Positions 43,575 through 52,356 of a stretch of DNA of 64,000 nucleotides are shown here, piece by piece; the stretch's first letter is position 1; each line of letters starts with the position of its first letter. The stretch covers positions 1-64,000 of the forward strand of contig DFQY01000036.1 in assembly GCA_002378005.1 (NCBI GenBank), read 5' to 3'. Origin of the DNA: Flavobacteriales bacterium UBA3477 (lineage in GTDB: Bacteria > Bacteroidota > Bacteroidia > Flavobacteriales > Schleiferiaceae). The translations under genes were made by a program, and so were the position numbers. The notes below the pieces were generated by a model, which was not told where the DNA came from, made no database searches, and saw nothing but the letters and a program-made list of their open reading frames with translations.

Positions 43575-46500
43575 CTATTGCGAAAGATTAAATCTAAAGG
43601 CAACACCGGCGTTGGTATTTAACGTCGGGAAGGCGTTAGAAGTTTTGAATTTACTGACAGTTTGGTCGTAATACAATCGGGCCGTCAACTTAGGAGATAA
43701 CATGTAATCTGCGCTGGCTTTGAGCGACCAAATGCGCTGACCCGCGGTAATCTGGTCCACACCTTCCTGGATACGGCGAATTACCGTTGCATTATCTCTT
43801 AAGCTGAAGTCCAACTTCATATCGAGGTTCGAAGTGATTTTTTGAGGACGTCCGTCGCTCACCACAGTGAAGCTAACGTCTTTAATAATGTATCCTGTGC
43901 CAAGGACGAATTCGTATCCTTTGGTATCAGTCATTTGATTGTTGACCAAGCTCAAATTTAATTGGCGGTTTCGCTTGATGTCTAGGCGTAAACTCGCTTG
44001 GTTTTTCATGCGCATGTTCAATCCTACGAACGGCCCAAAGGTTTCAGAAATACTAATCTGATTGATTTGCATCGGCCCGAGAAAATCACCGTTGGTATTG
44101 CGAATGTTGTTCGCAGGCTCGCCGTTTTGAATGCGCTGTTGAAGCAACATGTTACTCTGGAAGCTATTCATGGTGTACAAGCTCTTGTAGCTGTGGGTCA
44201 AAGTAAAGCTCTGGAAGTTTTTCTTGAACCAAGGGATGTTCATAAGCCCGTTAAAGTTGAGGTCCCAATTCGGCATTGGCATCGTCGGCCTGCCGTTGAG
44301 TTCTATAGAATTTGGGTCGCGTCCAGAATAGGCGGCTAGGAAGGCCGGAATAAGTACATCAGGATTGTTGTAACTGTAGCCATTATATCCTTCGCGCGTA
44401 CCTGTGGTGTCTTGGGAGGCTGAGATGAAATTGGCTACATACATCGGATCATCAATAGCACGTTGCGTTGCCAATCGCTCAGAAATAAAGTAACGATGGG
44501 CCAAGAACGTTTCGTAAACCTGAGAATAGGAATTCGAATCCAAAGGTTCAAAAGCGCTTCCTATGGACAAGAAAGAAATGCTATAGTTCCCCATATCCAT
44601 AGGATTGAAGTGGTAATAACCTTCGGTTAAACCGAGGGTAGTATCCTGCAATGGATCGTGGAATCTGAAGATCGAAGTGTTGTTCAATCCGGTCACACGT
44701 GAGGCATTAACCTGAAGTCGGATGTCTTTCCAAGGCTCGACTACCGCACGGAAATTGAGGTTTTCAGTGAAGGTCTTTTGGAATTGGTTCGGTTGCTTAG
44801 GGTTCTTGGTCAACCAACCCAAATCCCCTGCTTTGACAGTAATGTCCTCCTGCGAACCGAAGACAAATCCTAGGCCCGGCGCCATCACACTACCAGGATC
44901 CATTCCGAAGTACACGGGATTTGTGATTACCCCAGGCAATAGGGTACCGTTGGTTTGAGAATAGGTCAAAGAAGCACTACGTACCATCATGGCCATGCGA
45001 GCAGCGCCCAAAAGAATCTTAGGATCTTTTTTCTCCTCTTCCTTTTCTTCTTCTTTACCCTGGGCTGCACCACGTTTAGGAGGAGCGCCACGGCGGCGAG
45101 CCTGCGGTGTGGGTCGAGCACCCTGATTGGCTTTGCGCAAGAACGGCACTTGGTTGTAGAAGTTGACGAAATTGGCGTTACCGTTGAATTGGATCGAGTT
45201 TGAGTTTTGGGCCCTACTTCCGAAGTAAATATCCGGATTGCTCTGTGGGTTTAATGCTGAAGTGGAATTCGTTGTCCAATCGTAATTCGCAGAATAACGC
45301 AAGCTCGTAGAAGTAAAGTCCATGAACGGAAGCTTGTTGAATGGAATCTGCCAGTTCACGTTGAGCGTTTGGTGGAACTCTGTCGGACGACCGAGGGTAG
45401 ATAATCCCGCTCTGATGGTATCGCGGTTCGCCTGGGTTTTTGGATTCCCCGGCAATTCGTCGATGCGGCTCATGGCTTGGGCGTTGTAATCCACTTTGAG
45501 GCTGCGGCTGAGATCGTACGCGATATCGTACATGCGCTTGGTAGTCAAGGCCTTATTGTAGGTCACCGGCAGCTGAATGGAAGGATCGAAGGTGTTGCGC
45601 ATCTGCATGGTCGCCATTTGACGTTTCACTTCTGTACGCAGCGTCACTTTGGACGGGAGGTAGTAGAAATTAAAATCTCTAATAAGGGCCAATTGTTTGT
45701 TCGAGATCTTCGACTTGAAAGGCTCTACAATCTTTGGACGGGTCTGGTAATTGTAGTTCAAGGAAGCCGTATGCATGTAGCGGTGGTCGCGTACAATGTT
45801 TATGTTGCGTTTCTCGCTCTCAGTGTAGGCATATGAGGTATTGAAATTTGTGATGTTGAGCGGAGAATTGGCCCAGAAATCACCTTTGGATTTACCGCCG
45901 CCTTCCTCGCCGCCTGCCATGCCTTTAGGTCCCATGGGCGCCGGTCTTCCCACACCGCCCACTGCACCGCCTTTTTCCTTGCGAATGTTGGTAAAGTTGA
46001 TGCTCTTTCGCATCTCGTATTCTTGTCCCGCAAAGCGCAAACTATCGCGTTCCTCCTGAGTGCTGGTTTCGGCTAAGGCACGTTTGAAGTCGATATCCGG
46101 ATCAAGCGGATTGAACTGCGGCGATTTGAAATTTTCGCTAAAGCTATAGAACATCGGCACCTTCATTCCTAGCTCTGACGGCAGTACTTTATCCAAGTTT
46201 ATATTGCTTTGTACTCCGTACGAACGCTCGGCAAACTTGTTTCTTTCGTTGACCGTTTGGTCGATGGAACCAAAACCGATGGTACTCATCATTCCCGTTA
46301 CGTTGACATTTGCAAAGTCGGCAAGTTTCGCACTAGCTGTGGCCGTTGCAGCCCACCCGCCGCGATTGTCAAAATCACTCAAGCGCAATTCGTTCACCCA
46401 GATCTCGGCACACTTGTCGAGGCCATCATCCCCATCGGTAGCGGTACGTTTTTTAGGATTTCGCACACCAATAATAAGCGTTCTCACATTGCTTAGGTTT

Positions 46501-49500
46501 GGTGCACCCACTATACTCAAGGTCGTGCCCTCTAGGGTGGTCACTGAATATTTATTCGTCAAACTCAAGGTAGGATCCGTCTCCATCGCTGCATTTCGGG
46601 CGAGTTTTAAGGTTTTTAAATCCTCAAATGCCAAGTCAATATTGTTGTCCGCCGGCCAGATATCTTCCGGCAGCACTGCGCCCCATTCGGTAACGCGCAT
46701 CGGTACCTCGTACTCGTAGTAGTTGCCGTTGTAATCAGACCCTAGGCGAACAAAAATGCTCAAATCACGGTCTTGAAGATCATCGAAATCGCCGCCGCTT
46801 TCTACGTGGACAAACATCTTTAGTCGCTTGTACATACGCATATCAAAGTTGAAGTTGCGGAACACTGCACGGGCATCGCCGTCTTTCAATCCGCACACTT
46901 CGAGTGACATACTCTGCTCATTCTGCTGAATGATTTGGGTACCCCCATAGACTTGCTGGCGCTCGATATCCGGCGGCAATACGTATGGAATAGGCACGCG
47001 ACCGCCATTTTCTTCGAGGTTCACAGCATTCACGTTGAAACTCGTGCCATCGTTTTCGTCTACGGGCACATTTTCACGAATGTCGTCGAGCACGAAGGGG
47101 AATCGACGCCATTCACCACGAACGAGTTCAAGCTTAGCGAATCGAAGGACGATTGGATCGTCGAATTCCGTAAGGAACATACGCATGAATCGGATCGAGC
47201 GGAAATCTGTGATGCCCCCCACTTTTTTCTGTGGTTGGAAGACGGGGATTTTGAATTGGATCCAACGGGTCGGGCGGGTCATACCGTTCGGCAGCGCATG
47301 GCTGTTCGTTTCATAGATGTCCGCCACGAAGTTTTTACCCACCACTATATCTTCCGGACGCATGGATACGCGGTATTGGAAATAGCTTTCAGTCTTGCTC
47401 AAAGTCTGGTCACGGTTCGCATCCTCTTTATCCGGTACATTGGTGGCCGAGGCAGGTGCACCGTTGATGGTCTCCGTGCCACTGTTCCCTTCTACTCCGT
47501 TGAAATTGTAGTAACGACGAAGGATATCGGCAGAGGCGTTATCGAGTGAATCGCCGCGGTAGTACACGAAATTATCCGCATTTGGATCTCTAAAGGCCTG
47601 TTGGTATGCCGCATTATTCGTTCCATAGGCTGTGTTAATGCGCTGCAGATAGGAACTCCCGCCAGTTGGCGACCAAATACGCTCTTCAGGATCCGTCAAT
47701 GCATCAAAACCCACATCTTGAGCCTCGCGGGCTCCAGCGGTGTTATCAAAGAACTCAGTGATCGGTTGAATTTCGCTCAATAAGCCCCACTGGGTAGAAT
47801 CCATCCCGGATTTATCGCCGTCCGCAGGAATACCATTTTCGAAGCTTTGACGCCCATCCTTGAGAACATCTTCCGAAACACTTCCGAGGTTGAAATACAG
47901 GTCTCCACCATCCGGAGCATTGTCGTTATCGTAGAATGGATCCATTACCCAGAATTGGATAAACTCAATATTTTGCTCCTCGAAGTTGTTGATTTGAAGC
48001 GGACGCATAATTCCTGCCCAACGCGACGAAGGATCGACCAATTTTCCATCGGAATCAATTCCTTGACTAATACCTGCCAAGCCCTCAACATCAAAGTTAT
48101 AAGGACCGCGCTCCGCTGGATAGTAAGCCAAATCAAACATCGCCAGGTTGCGCGCCTCGTTCGTACTTAGGCTGTAATTTGGGAAGACCTCTTTTACCAA
48201 GACCTCACGCATACGCTGGTCCGAGGTGATTTCGGGGTCATTGCGAATGTTATCCGGCACACTTGCCCCTCCCGTATAGAGGGATGGATCAATAATATAC
48301 CAGGCCAATTTCGCCCTATTGTATCCATAAGCCAGGTCGTTGTTGAGCGAACTTTCTGGGAACAGACCATCCTGCTTGGCAGGGGTCGAGGCCAAGTTCC
48401 AAGCGGTAAAACTGCGTAAGTCAATGGTGGTCTGCGAACTTTCGAAATCATCGAGGTAGGTGGTTTCCGCACCTGTAATTCGAATACCGCGTGGAGATCC
48501 TGGAATGAGGTGAGCGAATTCACCTTTGAATTGAAGCTGTGATTTTTCTTTCGTTTCAATGAAAGGCAAGGCATCCACAAAGCGCGTGAGGTAGGGCGCC
48601 TCGTCGCTGTAGTTGGTATTCATCCCCCAGATGGTGTTGTAGATGGGTTCGTCGCCAATATTTACTTTCTGAGTCAGCGGTCTTTCGGTCAAGTGTAACC
48701 AAGTCCCACCAACATTCAAATGCTCATTGACCTTATGGTCGATGTTGGTCCCGTAGAACGTCTTGGTTTGAACGTTGAAGAGGGTGTTGTTTTCAAAGCT
48801 CACCTTGATGGGCGACCCCGAATTCAGTACTCCCTCATTGATAATGCGGACACGACCCAATGAATAATCTACCGTGTAATCTTGATTTTCCGTAAGTGTT
48901 CGCCCGCCCGCAGTCACCGTCACTGATCCTTGCGGAATGTTGAAGGCTCCAAGGCTAATTTCCGACCCGCTTGCGCTCTTGTATTGCCCGCGAAGGATGA
49001 ATTTGTTGAGTTGGGTTTGCTCCTGAGCACGGAACCTAGTACTGTCGTACAAGGCCTGGTAGACATAGCGATCACGCGCTTTTTCTGTGTCCAATTTCTC
49101 ATACAGATTCGATCCAAATGGCTCCACCACCGGGAAGATGATACGGCCGCGCTGCTGGTCAATAGTCGTCCCAGGCACAAAGTCGAAAATCCCATCCGGG
49201 AAGGGGTCGTTGTTCGTATTTAATCGGTCCAATTCCATTACCCCAATGAGCAGCGTATCGCTGAGATTCCCATCTGGCAAGAATGGGATAGGCACCCCGG
49301 TTTCGTCGTTCATGTACAGGATGTCCATATAGAAATCCTCGCGGTCCAATTGATATGCATTCAAGGCATAGATGTTCTTCATCATCAAGTCCCAAGTGGG
49401 CATACGCACATCCAACACCGTACTCTTGAGGAGCTTCAGGATCAACGTTTTCGGCGGGGTCACCCCATCGTTCGAAAATTCCCCGACCTGATAGGTGCGG

Positions 49501-50888
49501 CCCGCGGCGGTGTACTGGAAGGCAACGGCCAAGACCTCATCTTGATTCAAGGCTTGGTTAAGGGTGATGTAGCCCAATTGCGGATGCACATTGTATTGAT
49601 TCGGTTCCAATTTGCGCGCATTGGCCAATTCTACATATTCCCGTGCCTCCAAAAATCCCGAACTGCTCAAATCTTGGTTCGCCGTCGCTATATCTCTTAC
49701 CCCAGGAATATCAGATTCCAATACGAGAGGATCCAACCTGTTGTTTGCATTGTTCGGGAATCCCTCCAAATTCACATTCCCACCTGGGAAGATGCTCACC
49801 CCTGGCAAGCCCGCCGTATCATTTCTATAGGCATGGCGCTCGTCCGCTCCCAAATCCATAAAAGCCACAATATTGCGCAGGTTCTGCGTCGCACTGCGCT
49901 CGTTCGTCACCCAAACCTCAACTTTGGTCATCTGCACTGGAGAGGTGATCAGTGGTAGGTTTTCCAGGTATTCTTCATAATGTTCGCGGAAGAACTGGCT
50001 CAAGAAGTAGTGCCGGTTCGCCTCATACTCATCGCCTTGGATGTAGAATTCGGTCGTGGTTCCCCCACTCTGTACATTGATGCTCTGGCTTTGCGAACGC
50101 TGCTCCGAGAACACGGTGGTAACCATGGTATTCCCAAACTGGAATTGGCCCTTCAAACCAAACAAGCTCTGCGCTCCCGTTATCAAACTACTGTTCAGCG
50201 GCATGTTGATGTTCCCCATCTCCAGGCGCTTGATAATATCGTCTTCCTCCCCTTCGAAGTCCAATTTAAATTTGTTATCAAAGGCGAACGTAGCTTCCGT
50301 ATCCCAGTTGATGACCAACTCCAACCGGTCCCCAATTTTTCCCGTGACATTCATCTGAATGCGCTGGCCAAAATCGAAGGCGAAGGTCTTTTGATTACGG
50401 ACCGGGATCCCCGGATTTTGAACGTATTGGTACTTCCCGCCAAAGCGAATTTCCGCCATCCCTTGTGGACGAATTTCAACAATATCGCTACCAAAAACTT
50501 GGCCTAAGGCCTCATTACCTGTCTGAATCTGCGGTACCAGTCCAACATCGTCACGCGGACTGTCGCCACTGGCGTTGTACAAGGCACTCTTGTTGCCAAA
50601 ATAATCTTGCTCGCTTTGGCTGTACATGTACTGACGGTATTGATCCGTCGTCCATACCTCAGGGGTCATGAACAACACATCGCCGTATCGTCGGTAAACT
50701 AAATAATTCCCTGTAATAGGGTCGTAGATGATTTCGCGCTGGTAATTGGCCGGATCCGGTAAAGACAGGTTACCCGTACTCCCCGTAGAAGTCGTATCGT
50801 TAGTGTCTTGAGCAAACGTAGGCACCGCCCACAACAATGCTGCGGCGAACCATAAAAAATGTAATCGTTTACCCAAGTTGCGTTTCAT
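43575..50888 (-). CDS. sprA: Type IX secretion outer-membrane translocon SprA (Sov)
   Basis: 2437 residues with the signal peptide MKRNLGKRLHFLWFAAALLWAVPTFA. It matches SprA in size and sequence, the giant 36-strand beta-barrel of the type IX secretion system. Landmarks are GDRLELVINWDTEATFAF and GLKGQFQFGNTMVTTVFSEQ in the N-terminal third, EYVELANARKLEPNQY, YNRAKLAWYIIDPSLY, and a C-terminus rich in alternating aromatic strands ending FRFNLSQ. Two low-complexity, charged or Gly-rich inserts lie at about 45.86-45.98 kb and 45.01-45.13 kb, likely loops. It is encoded one base over the ruvA stop (TAATG). Cargo with sorting domains is encoded at 26.0, 51.6 and 52.4 kb. Confidence 0.96.
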   Translation of the reverse strand: MKRNLGKRLHFLWFAAALLWAVPTFAQDTNDTTSTGSTGNLSLPDPANYQREIIYDPITGNYLVYRRYGDVLFMTPEVWTTDQYRQYMYSQSEQDYFGNKSALYNASGDSPRDDVGLVPQIQTGNEALGQVFGSDIVEIRPQGMAEIRFGGKYQYVQNPGIPVRNQKTFAFDFGQRIQMNVTGKIGDRLELVINWDTEATFAFDNKFKLDFEGEEDDIIKRLEMGNINMPLNSSLITGAQSLFGLKGQFQFGNTMVTTVFSEQRSQSQSINVQSGGTTTEFYIQGDEYEANRHYFLSQFFREHYEEYLENLPLITSPVQMTKVEVWVTNERSATQNLRNIVAFMDLGADERHAYRNDTAGLPGVSIFPGGNVNLEGFPNNANNRLDPLVLESDIPGVRDIATANQDLSSSGFLEAREYVELANARKLEPNQYNVHPQLGYITLNQALNQDEVLAVAFQYTAAGRTYQVGEFSNDGVTPPKTLILKLLKSTVLDVRMPTWDLMMKNIYALNAYQLDREDFYMDILYMNDETGVPIPFLPDGNLSDTLLIGVMELDRLNTNNDPFPDGIFDFVPGTTIDQQRGRIIFPVVEPFGSNLYEKLDTEKARDRYVYQALYDSTRFRAQEQTQLNKFILRGQYKSASGSEISLGAFNIPQGSVTVTAGGRTLTENQDYTVDYSLGRVRIINEGVLNSGSPIKVSFENNTLFNVQTKTFYGTNIDHKVNEHLNVGGTWLHLTERPLTQKVNIGDEPIYNTIWGMNTNYSDEAPYLTRFVDALPFIETKEKSQLQFKGEFAHLIPGSPRGIRITGAETTYLDDFESSQTTIDLRSFTAWNLASTPAKQDGLFPESSLNNDLAYGYNRAKLAWYIIDPSLYTGGASVPDNIRNDPEITSDQRMREVLVKEVFPNYSLSTNEARNLAMFDLAYYPAERGPYNFDVEGLAGISQGIDSDGKLVDPSSRWAGIMRPLQINNFEEQNIEFIQFWVMDPFYDNDNAPDGGDLYFNLGSVSEDVLKDGRQSFENGIPADGDKSGMDSTQWGLLSEIQPITEFFDNTAGAREAQDVGFDALTDPEERIWSPTGGSSYLQRINTAYGTNNAAYQQAFRDPNADNFVYYRGDSLDNASADILRRYYNFNGVEGNSGTETINGAPASATNVPDKEDANRDQTLSKTESYFQYRVSMRPEDIVVGKNFVADIYETNSHALPNGMTRPTRWIQFKIPVFQPQKKVGGITDFRSIRFMRMFLTEFDDPIVLRFAKLELVRGEWRRFPFVLDDIRENVPVDENDGTSFNVNAVNLEENGGRVPIPYVLPPDIERQQVYGGTQIIQQNEQSMSLEVCGLKDGDARAVFRNFNFDMRMYKRLKMFVHVESGGDFDDLQDRDLSIFVRLGSDYNGNYYEYEVPMRVTEWGAVLPEDIWPADNNIDLAFEDLKTLKLARNAAMETDPTLSLTNKYSVTTLEGTTLSIVGAPNLSNVRTLIIGVRNPKKRTATDGDDGLDKCAEIWVNELRLSDFDNRGGWAATATASAKLADFANVNVTGMMSTIGFGSIDQTVNERNKFAERSYGVQSNINLDKVLPSELGMKVPMFYSFSENFKSPQFNPLDPDIDFKRALAETSTQEERDSLRFAGQEYEMRKSINFTNIRKEKGGAVGGVGRPAPMGPKGMAGGEEGGGKSKGDFWANSPLNITNFNTSYAYTESEKRNINIVRDHRYMHTASLNYNYQTRPKIVEPFKSKISNKQLALIRDFNFYYLPSKVTLRTEVKRQMATMQMRNTFDPSIQLPVTYNKALTTKRMYDIAYDLSRSLKVDYNAQAMSRIDELPGNPKTQANRDTIRAGLSTLGRPTEFHQTLNVNWQIPFNKLPFMDFTSTSLRYSANYDWTTNSTSALNPQSNPDIYFGSRAQNSNSIQFNGNANFVNFYNQVPFLRKANQGARPTPQARRRGAPPKRGAAQGKEEEKEEEKKDPKILLGAARMAMMVRSASLTYSQTNGTLLPGVITNPVYFGMDPGSVMAPGLGFVFGSQEDITVKAGDLGWLTKNPKQPNQFQKTFTENLNFRAVVEPWKDIRLQVNASRVTGLNNTSIFRFHDPLQDTTLGLTEGYYHFNPMDMGNYSISFLSIGSAFEPLDSNSYSQVYETFLAHRYFISERLATQRAIDDPMYVANFISASQDTTGTREGYNGYSYNNPDVLIPAFLAAYSGRDPNSIELNGRPTMPMPNWDLNFNGLMNIPWFKKNFQSFTLTHSYKSLYTMNSFQSNMLLQQRIQNGEPANNIRNTNGDFLGPMQINQISISETFGPFVGLNMRMKNQASLRLDIKRNRQLNLSLVNNQMTDTKGYEFVLGTGYIIKDVSFTVVSDGRPQKITSNLDMKLDFSLRDNATVIRRIQEGVDQITAGQRIWSLKASADYMLSPKLTARLYYDQTVSKFKTSNAFPTLNTNAGVAFRFNLSQ

Positions 50889-51469
50889 TACAGCAATTGG
50901 AGTGCTTGACGGACCAATTCTTCCGTCGTCGCATTTGGATTCGACTTGAGCAATTTGTTCAAAATGTTCTCGGTCTGCTTGGCGGTAATGCCCAAGGTCG
51001 TCAAGGCCGCATGAGCCTCGGCACGTGAACCACCCGAAGATGCCACCGCACCTTCACCAGCCACTGCTGTCTTCGCTACCTTATCACGCAAATCAATCAC
51101 TATACGCTGAGCCGTTTTAGCCCCAATACCTTTAACGCCTTGAAGTGTATGCGCATCCTCACTCATGATGGCTTGTTCCACCTCTTGTGGGGCCAAAGAA
51201 CTCAAAATCACGCGAGCCGTATTGGCCCCCACTCCACTAACACTGATGAGCAATTCGAACAATGCTTTCTCACGCTGAGTACTAAACCCAAACAACTGCT
51301 GGGCATCTTCGCGTACTAAATGGTAGGTATAAAGCAAACCATTGGACAATGGCTCAATATCTGCATAAGTATTCAACGAAATCTGCACATCATAGCCCAC
51401 GCCGGCACAATCCACGACCACCTGAGTGGCGCTTTTCAGTACAAATTCTCCTTTGACGTAATAGATCAT
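50888..51469 (-). CDS. ruvA: Holliday junction branch migration protein RuvA
   Basis: 193 residues. RuvA binds Holliday junctions and recruits RuvB (58.2 kb). The OB-fold start MIYYVKGEFVLKSATQVVVDCAGVGY is broken here by the family's Gly turn; the helix-hairpin-helix segments ELLISVSGVGANTAR and LQGVKGIGAKTAQRIVIDL follow, and the C-terminal RuvB-binding domain (ALTTLGITAKQTENILNKLL) is complete. Its stop shares one base with the sprA start, so ruvA translation may couple to sprA. Confidence 0.96.
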   Translation of the reverse strand: MIYYVKGEFVLKSATQVVVDCAGVGYDVQISLNTYADIEPLSNGLLYTYHLVREDAQQLFGFSTQREKALFELLISVSGVGANTARVILSSLAPQEVEQAIMSEDAHTLQGVKGIGAKTAQRIVIDLRDKVAKTAVAGEGAVASSGGSRAEAHAALTTLGITAKQTENILNKLLKSNPNATTEELVRQALQLL

Positions 51470-51532
51470 AATTACTGCTGGTCTTAATCTATTTCAAACG
51501 AATTTCTATGGCTTTTGGTATATCCCTAAACG

Positions 51533-51556
51533 AAAAAAAGCCGCGCACGGCGCGGC
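51533..51556 (-). terminator. Intrinsic terminator after the type A T9SS gene
   Basis: On the minus strand GCCGCGC and GCGCGGC pair around CGT and lead into a run of seven T. It lies about 20 bases past the stop at 51576 and ahead of ruvA. Confidence 0.88.
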
Positions 51557-51575
51557 CTTCCTTCATTCAAAAATC

Positions 51576-52253
51576 TTAATGTCTAATAATGAGTTTTTTA
51601 AACGACGAACCGTCCACACTGTAGAGGTACACTCCGTTGCTCAACTCCGCCACCGAGATCGCATTCTTTCCTGGATTCAATGCTTTGGTTTTGACCAAGG
51701 CGCCGATGGTATTATAAATGACCAATTGGCCACTCTTAGATGTTTCTACCGTGATATAGTTACGCGCCGGATTCGGATACAACTTATCCGCAGCAATTTG
51801 CACATCAACAGTACCCATTATTGGTCCCGCAGAGATTTGCACCCAAACGCTCAAGCTATCACTTGGATCTTTACCATTGTAAAACACGTAACGAGTACTG
51901 TCCATACAAGTAGCGTTTGTCGTCGGCGAATACACGTGACCGCTGAAGTCATTATTCTCATCTCCAGCCAAAATATTTACGTATCCAATGCTGTTATCTA
52001 CATCAGAACCGTAGCAGAAATCCCAACAGAAGTAGGCACTGTCATACGCACAAGTCGGGCTGTTAAAGGCGCGACGAACGTACACCTCTAAATCTTCTGA
52101 GCTGGTATTCTTGACTTTAATATGGAATCCGTAATCCGCAACCGCTGTAGAATTCACTTCCACCACTGTGTCTTGTTCAACAACAGAGAGAGATTGTGCA
52201 TCGGCATTCATGACGAAAGCAGCGAAAAGAAAGAGGTATAGGGCTTTTTTCAT
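51576..52253 (-). CDS. Secreted protein with type A T9SS sorting domain
   Basis: 225 residues with the signal peptide MKKALYLFLFAAFVMNADA. The mature part (about 20-140) is beta-rich with five or six Cys in a short stretch (NSPTCAYDSAYFCWDFCYGSD, ATCMDS), probably disulfide-linked; I do not recognise its fold. The C-terminus, from LYPNPARNYITVE through VYLYSVDGSSFKKLIIRH, is a type A sorting domain, so it leaves through SprA and is cleaved or anchored at the surface. A full promoter match lies upstream and a terminator downstream, so it is a single-gene unit. It is divergent from the 52.4-kb cargo gene. Confidence 0.9.
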   Translation of the reverse strand: MKKALYLFLFAAFVMNADAQSLSVVEQDTVVEVNSTAVADYGFHIKVKNTSSEDLEVYVRRAFNSPTCAYDSAYFCWDFCYGSDVDNSIGYVNILAGDENNDFSGHVYSPTTNATCMDSTRYVFYNGKDPSDSLSVWVQISAGPIMGTVDVQIAADKLYPNPARNYITVETSKSGQLVIYNTIGALVKTKALNPGKNAISVAELSNGVYLYSVDGSSFKKLIIRH

Positions 52254-52271
52254 GGGTCACTATTTAATGCT

Positions 52272-52302
52272 CAAATATAACGAACCCTTTTTACAACTCA
52301 AC
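52272..52302 (-). promoter_or_regulatory. Bacteroidetes-type promoter of the 51.6-kb T9SS gene
   Basis: The minus strand has GTTG at 52302-52299, a 19-base spacer, then TATATTTG at 52279-52272. This is the -33 TTTG / -7 TAnnTTTG arrangement with one -33 mismatch. The start codon at 52253 is 18 bases beyond the -7 box. Confidence 0.65.
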
Positions 52303-52356
52303 TATGCAGAATTCCACTCCTTTTCATTAAATTTCCACTCTGAAAAACCGAAATGC

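Noticed and set aside
49350..49958. 202-codon plus-strand open frame inside sprA
   Set aside because: Antisense shadow of a conserved part of SprA; no recognisable motif.
52168..52356. Upstream extension of the Omp28-type T9SS cargo gene
   Set aside because: It overlaps the divergent T9SS gene and its promoter, and would hide the clear signal peptide that begins at 52357.
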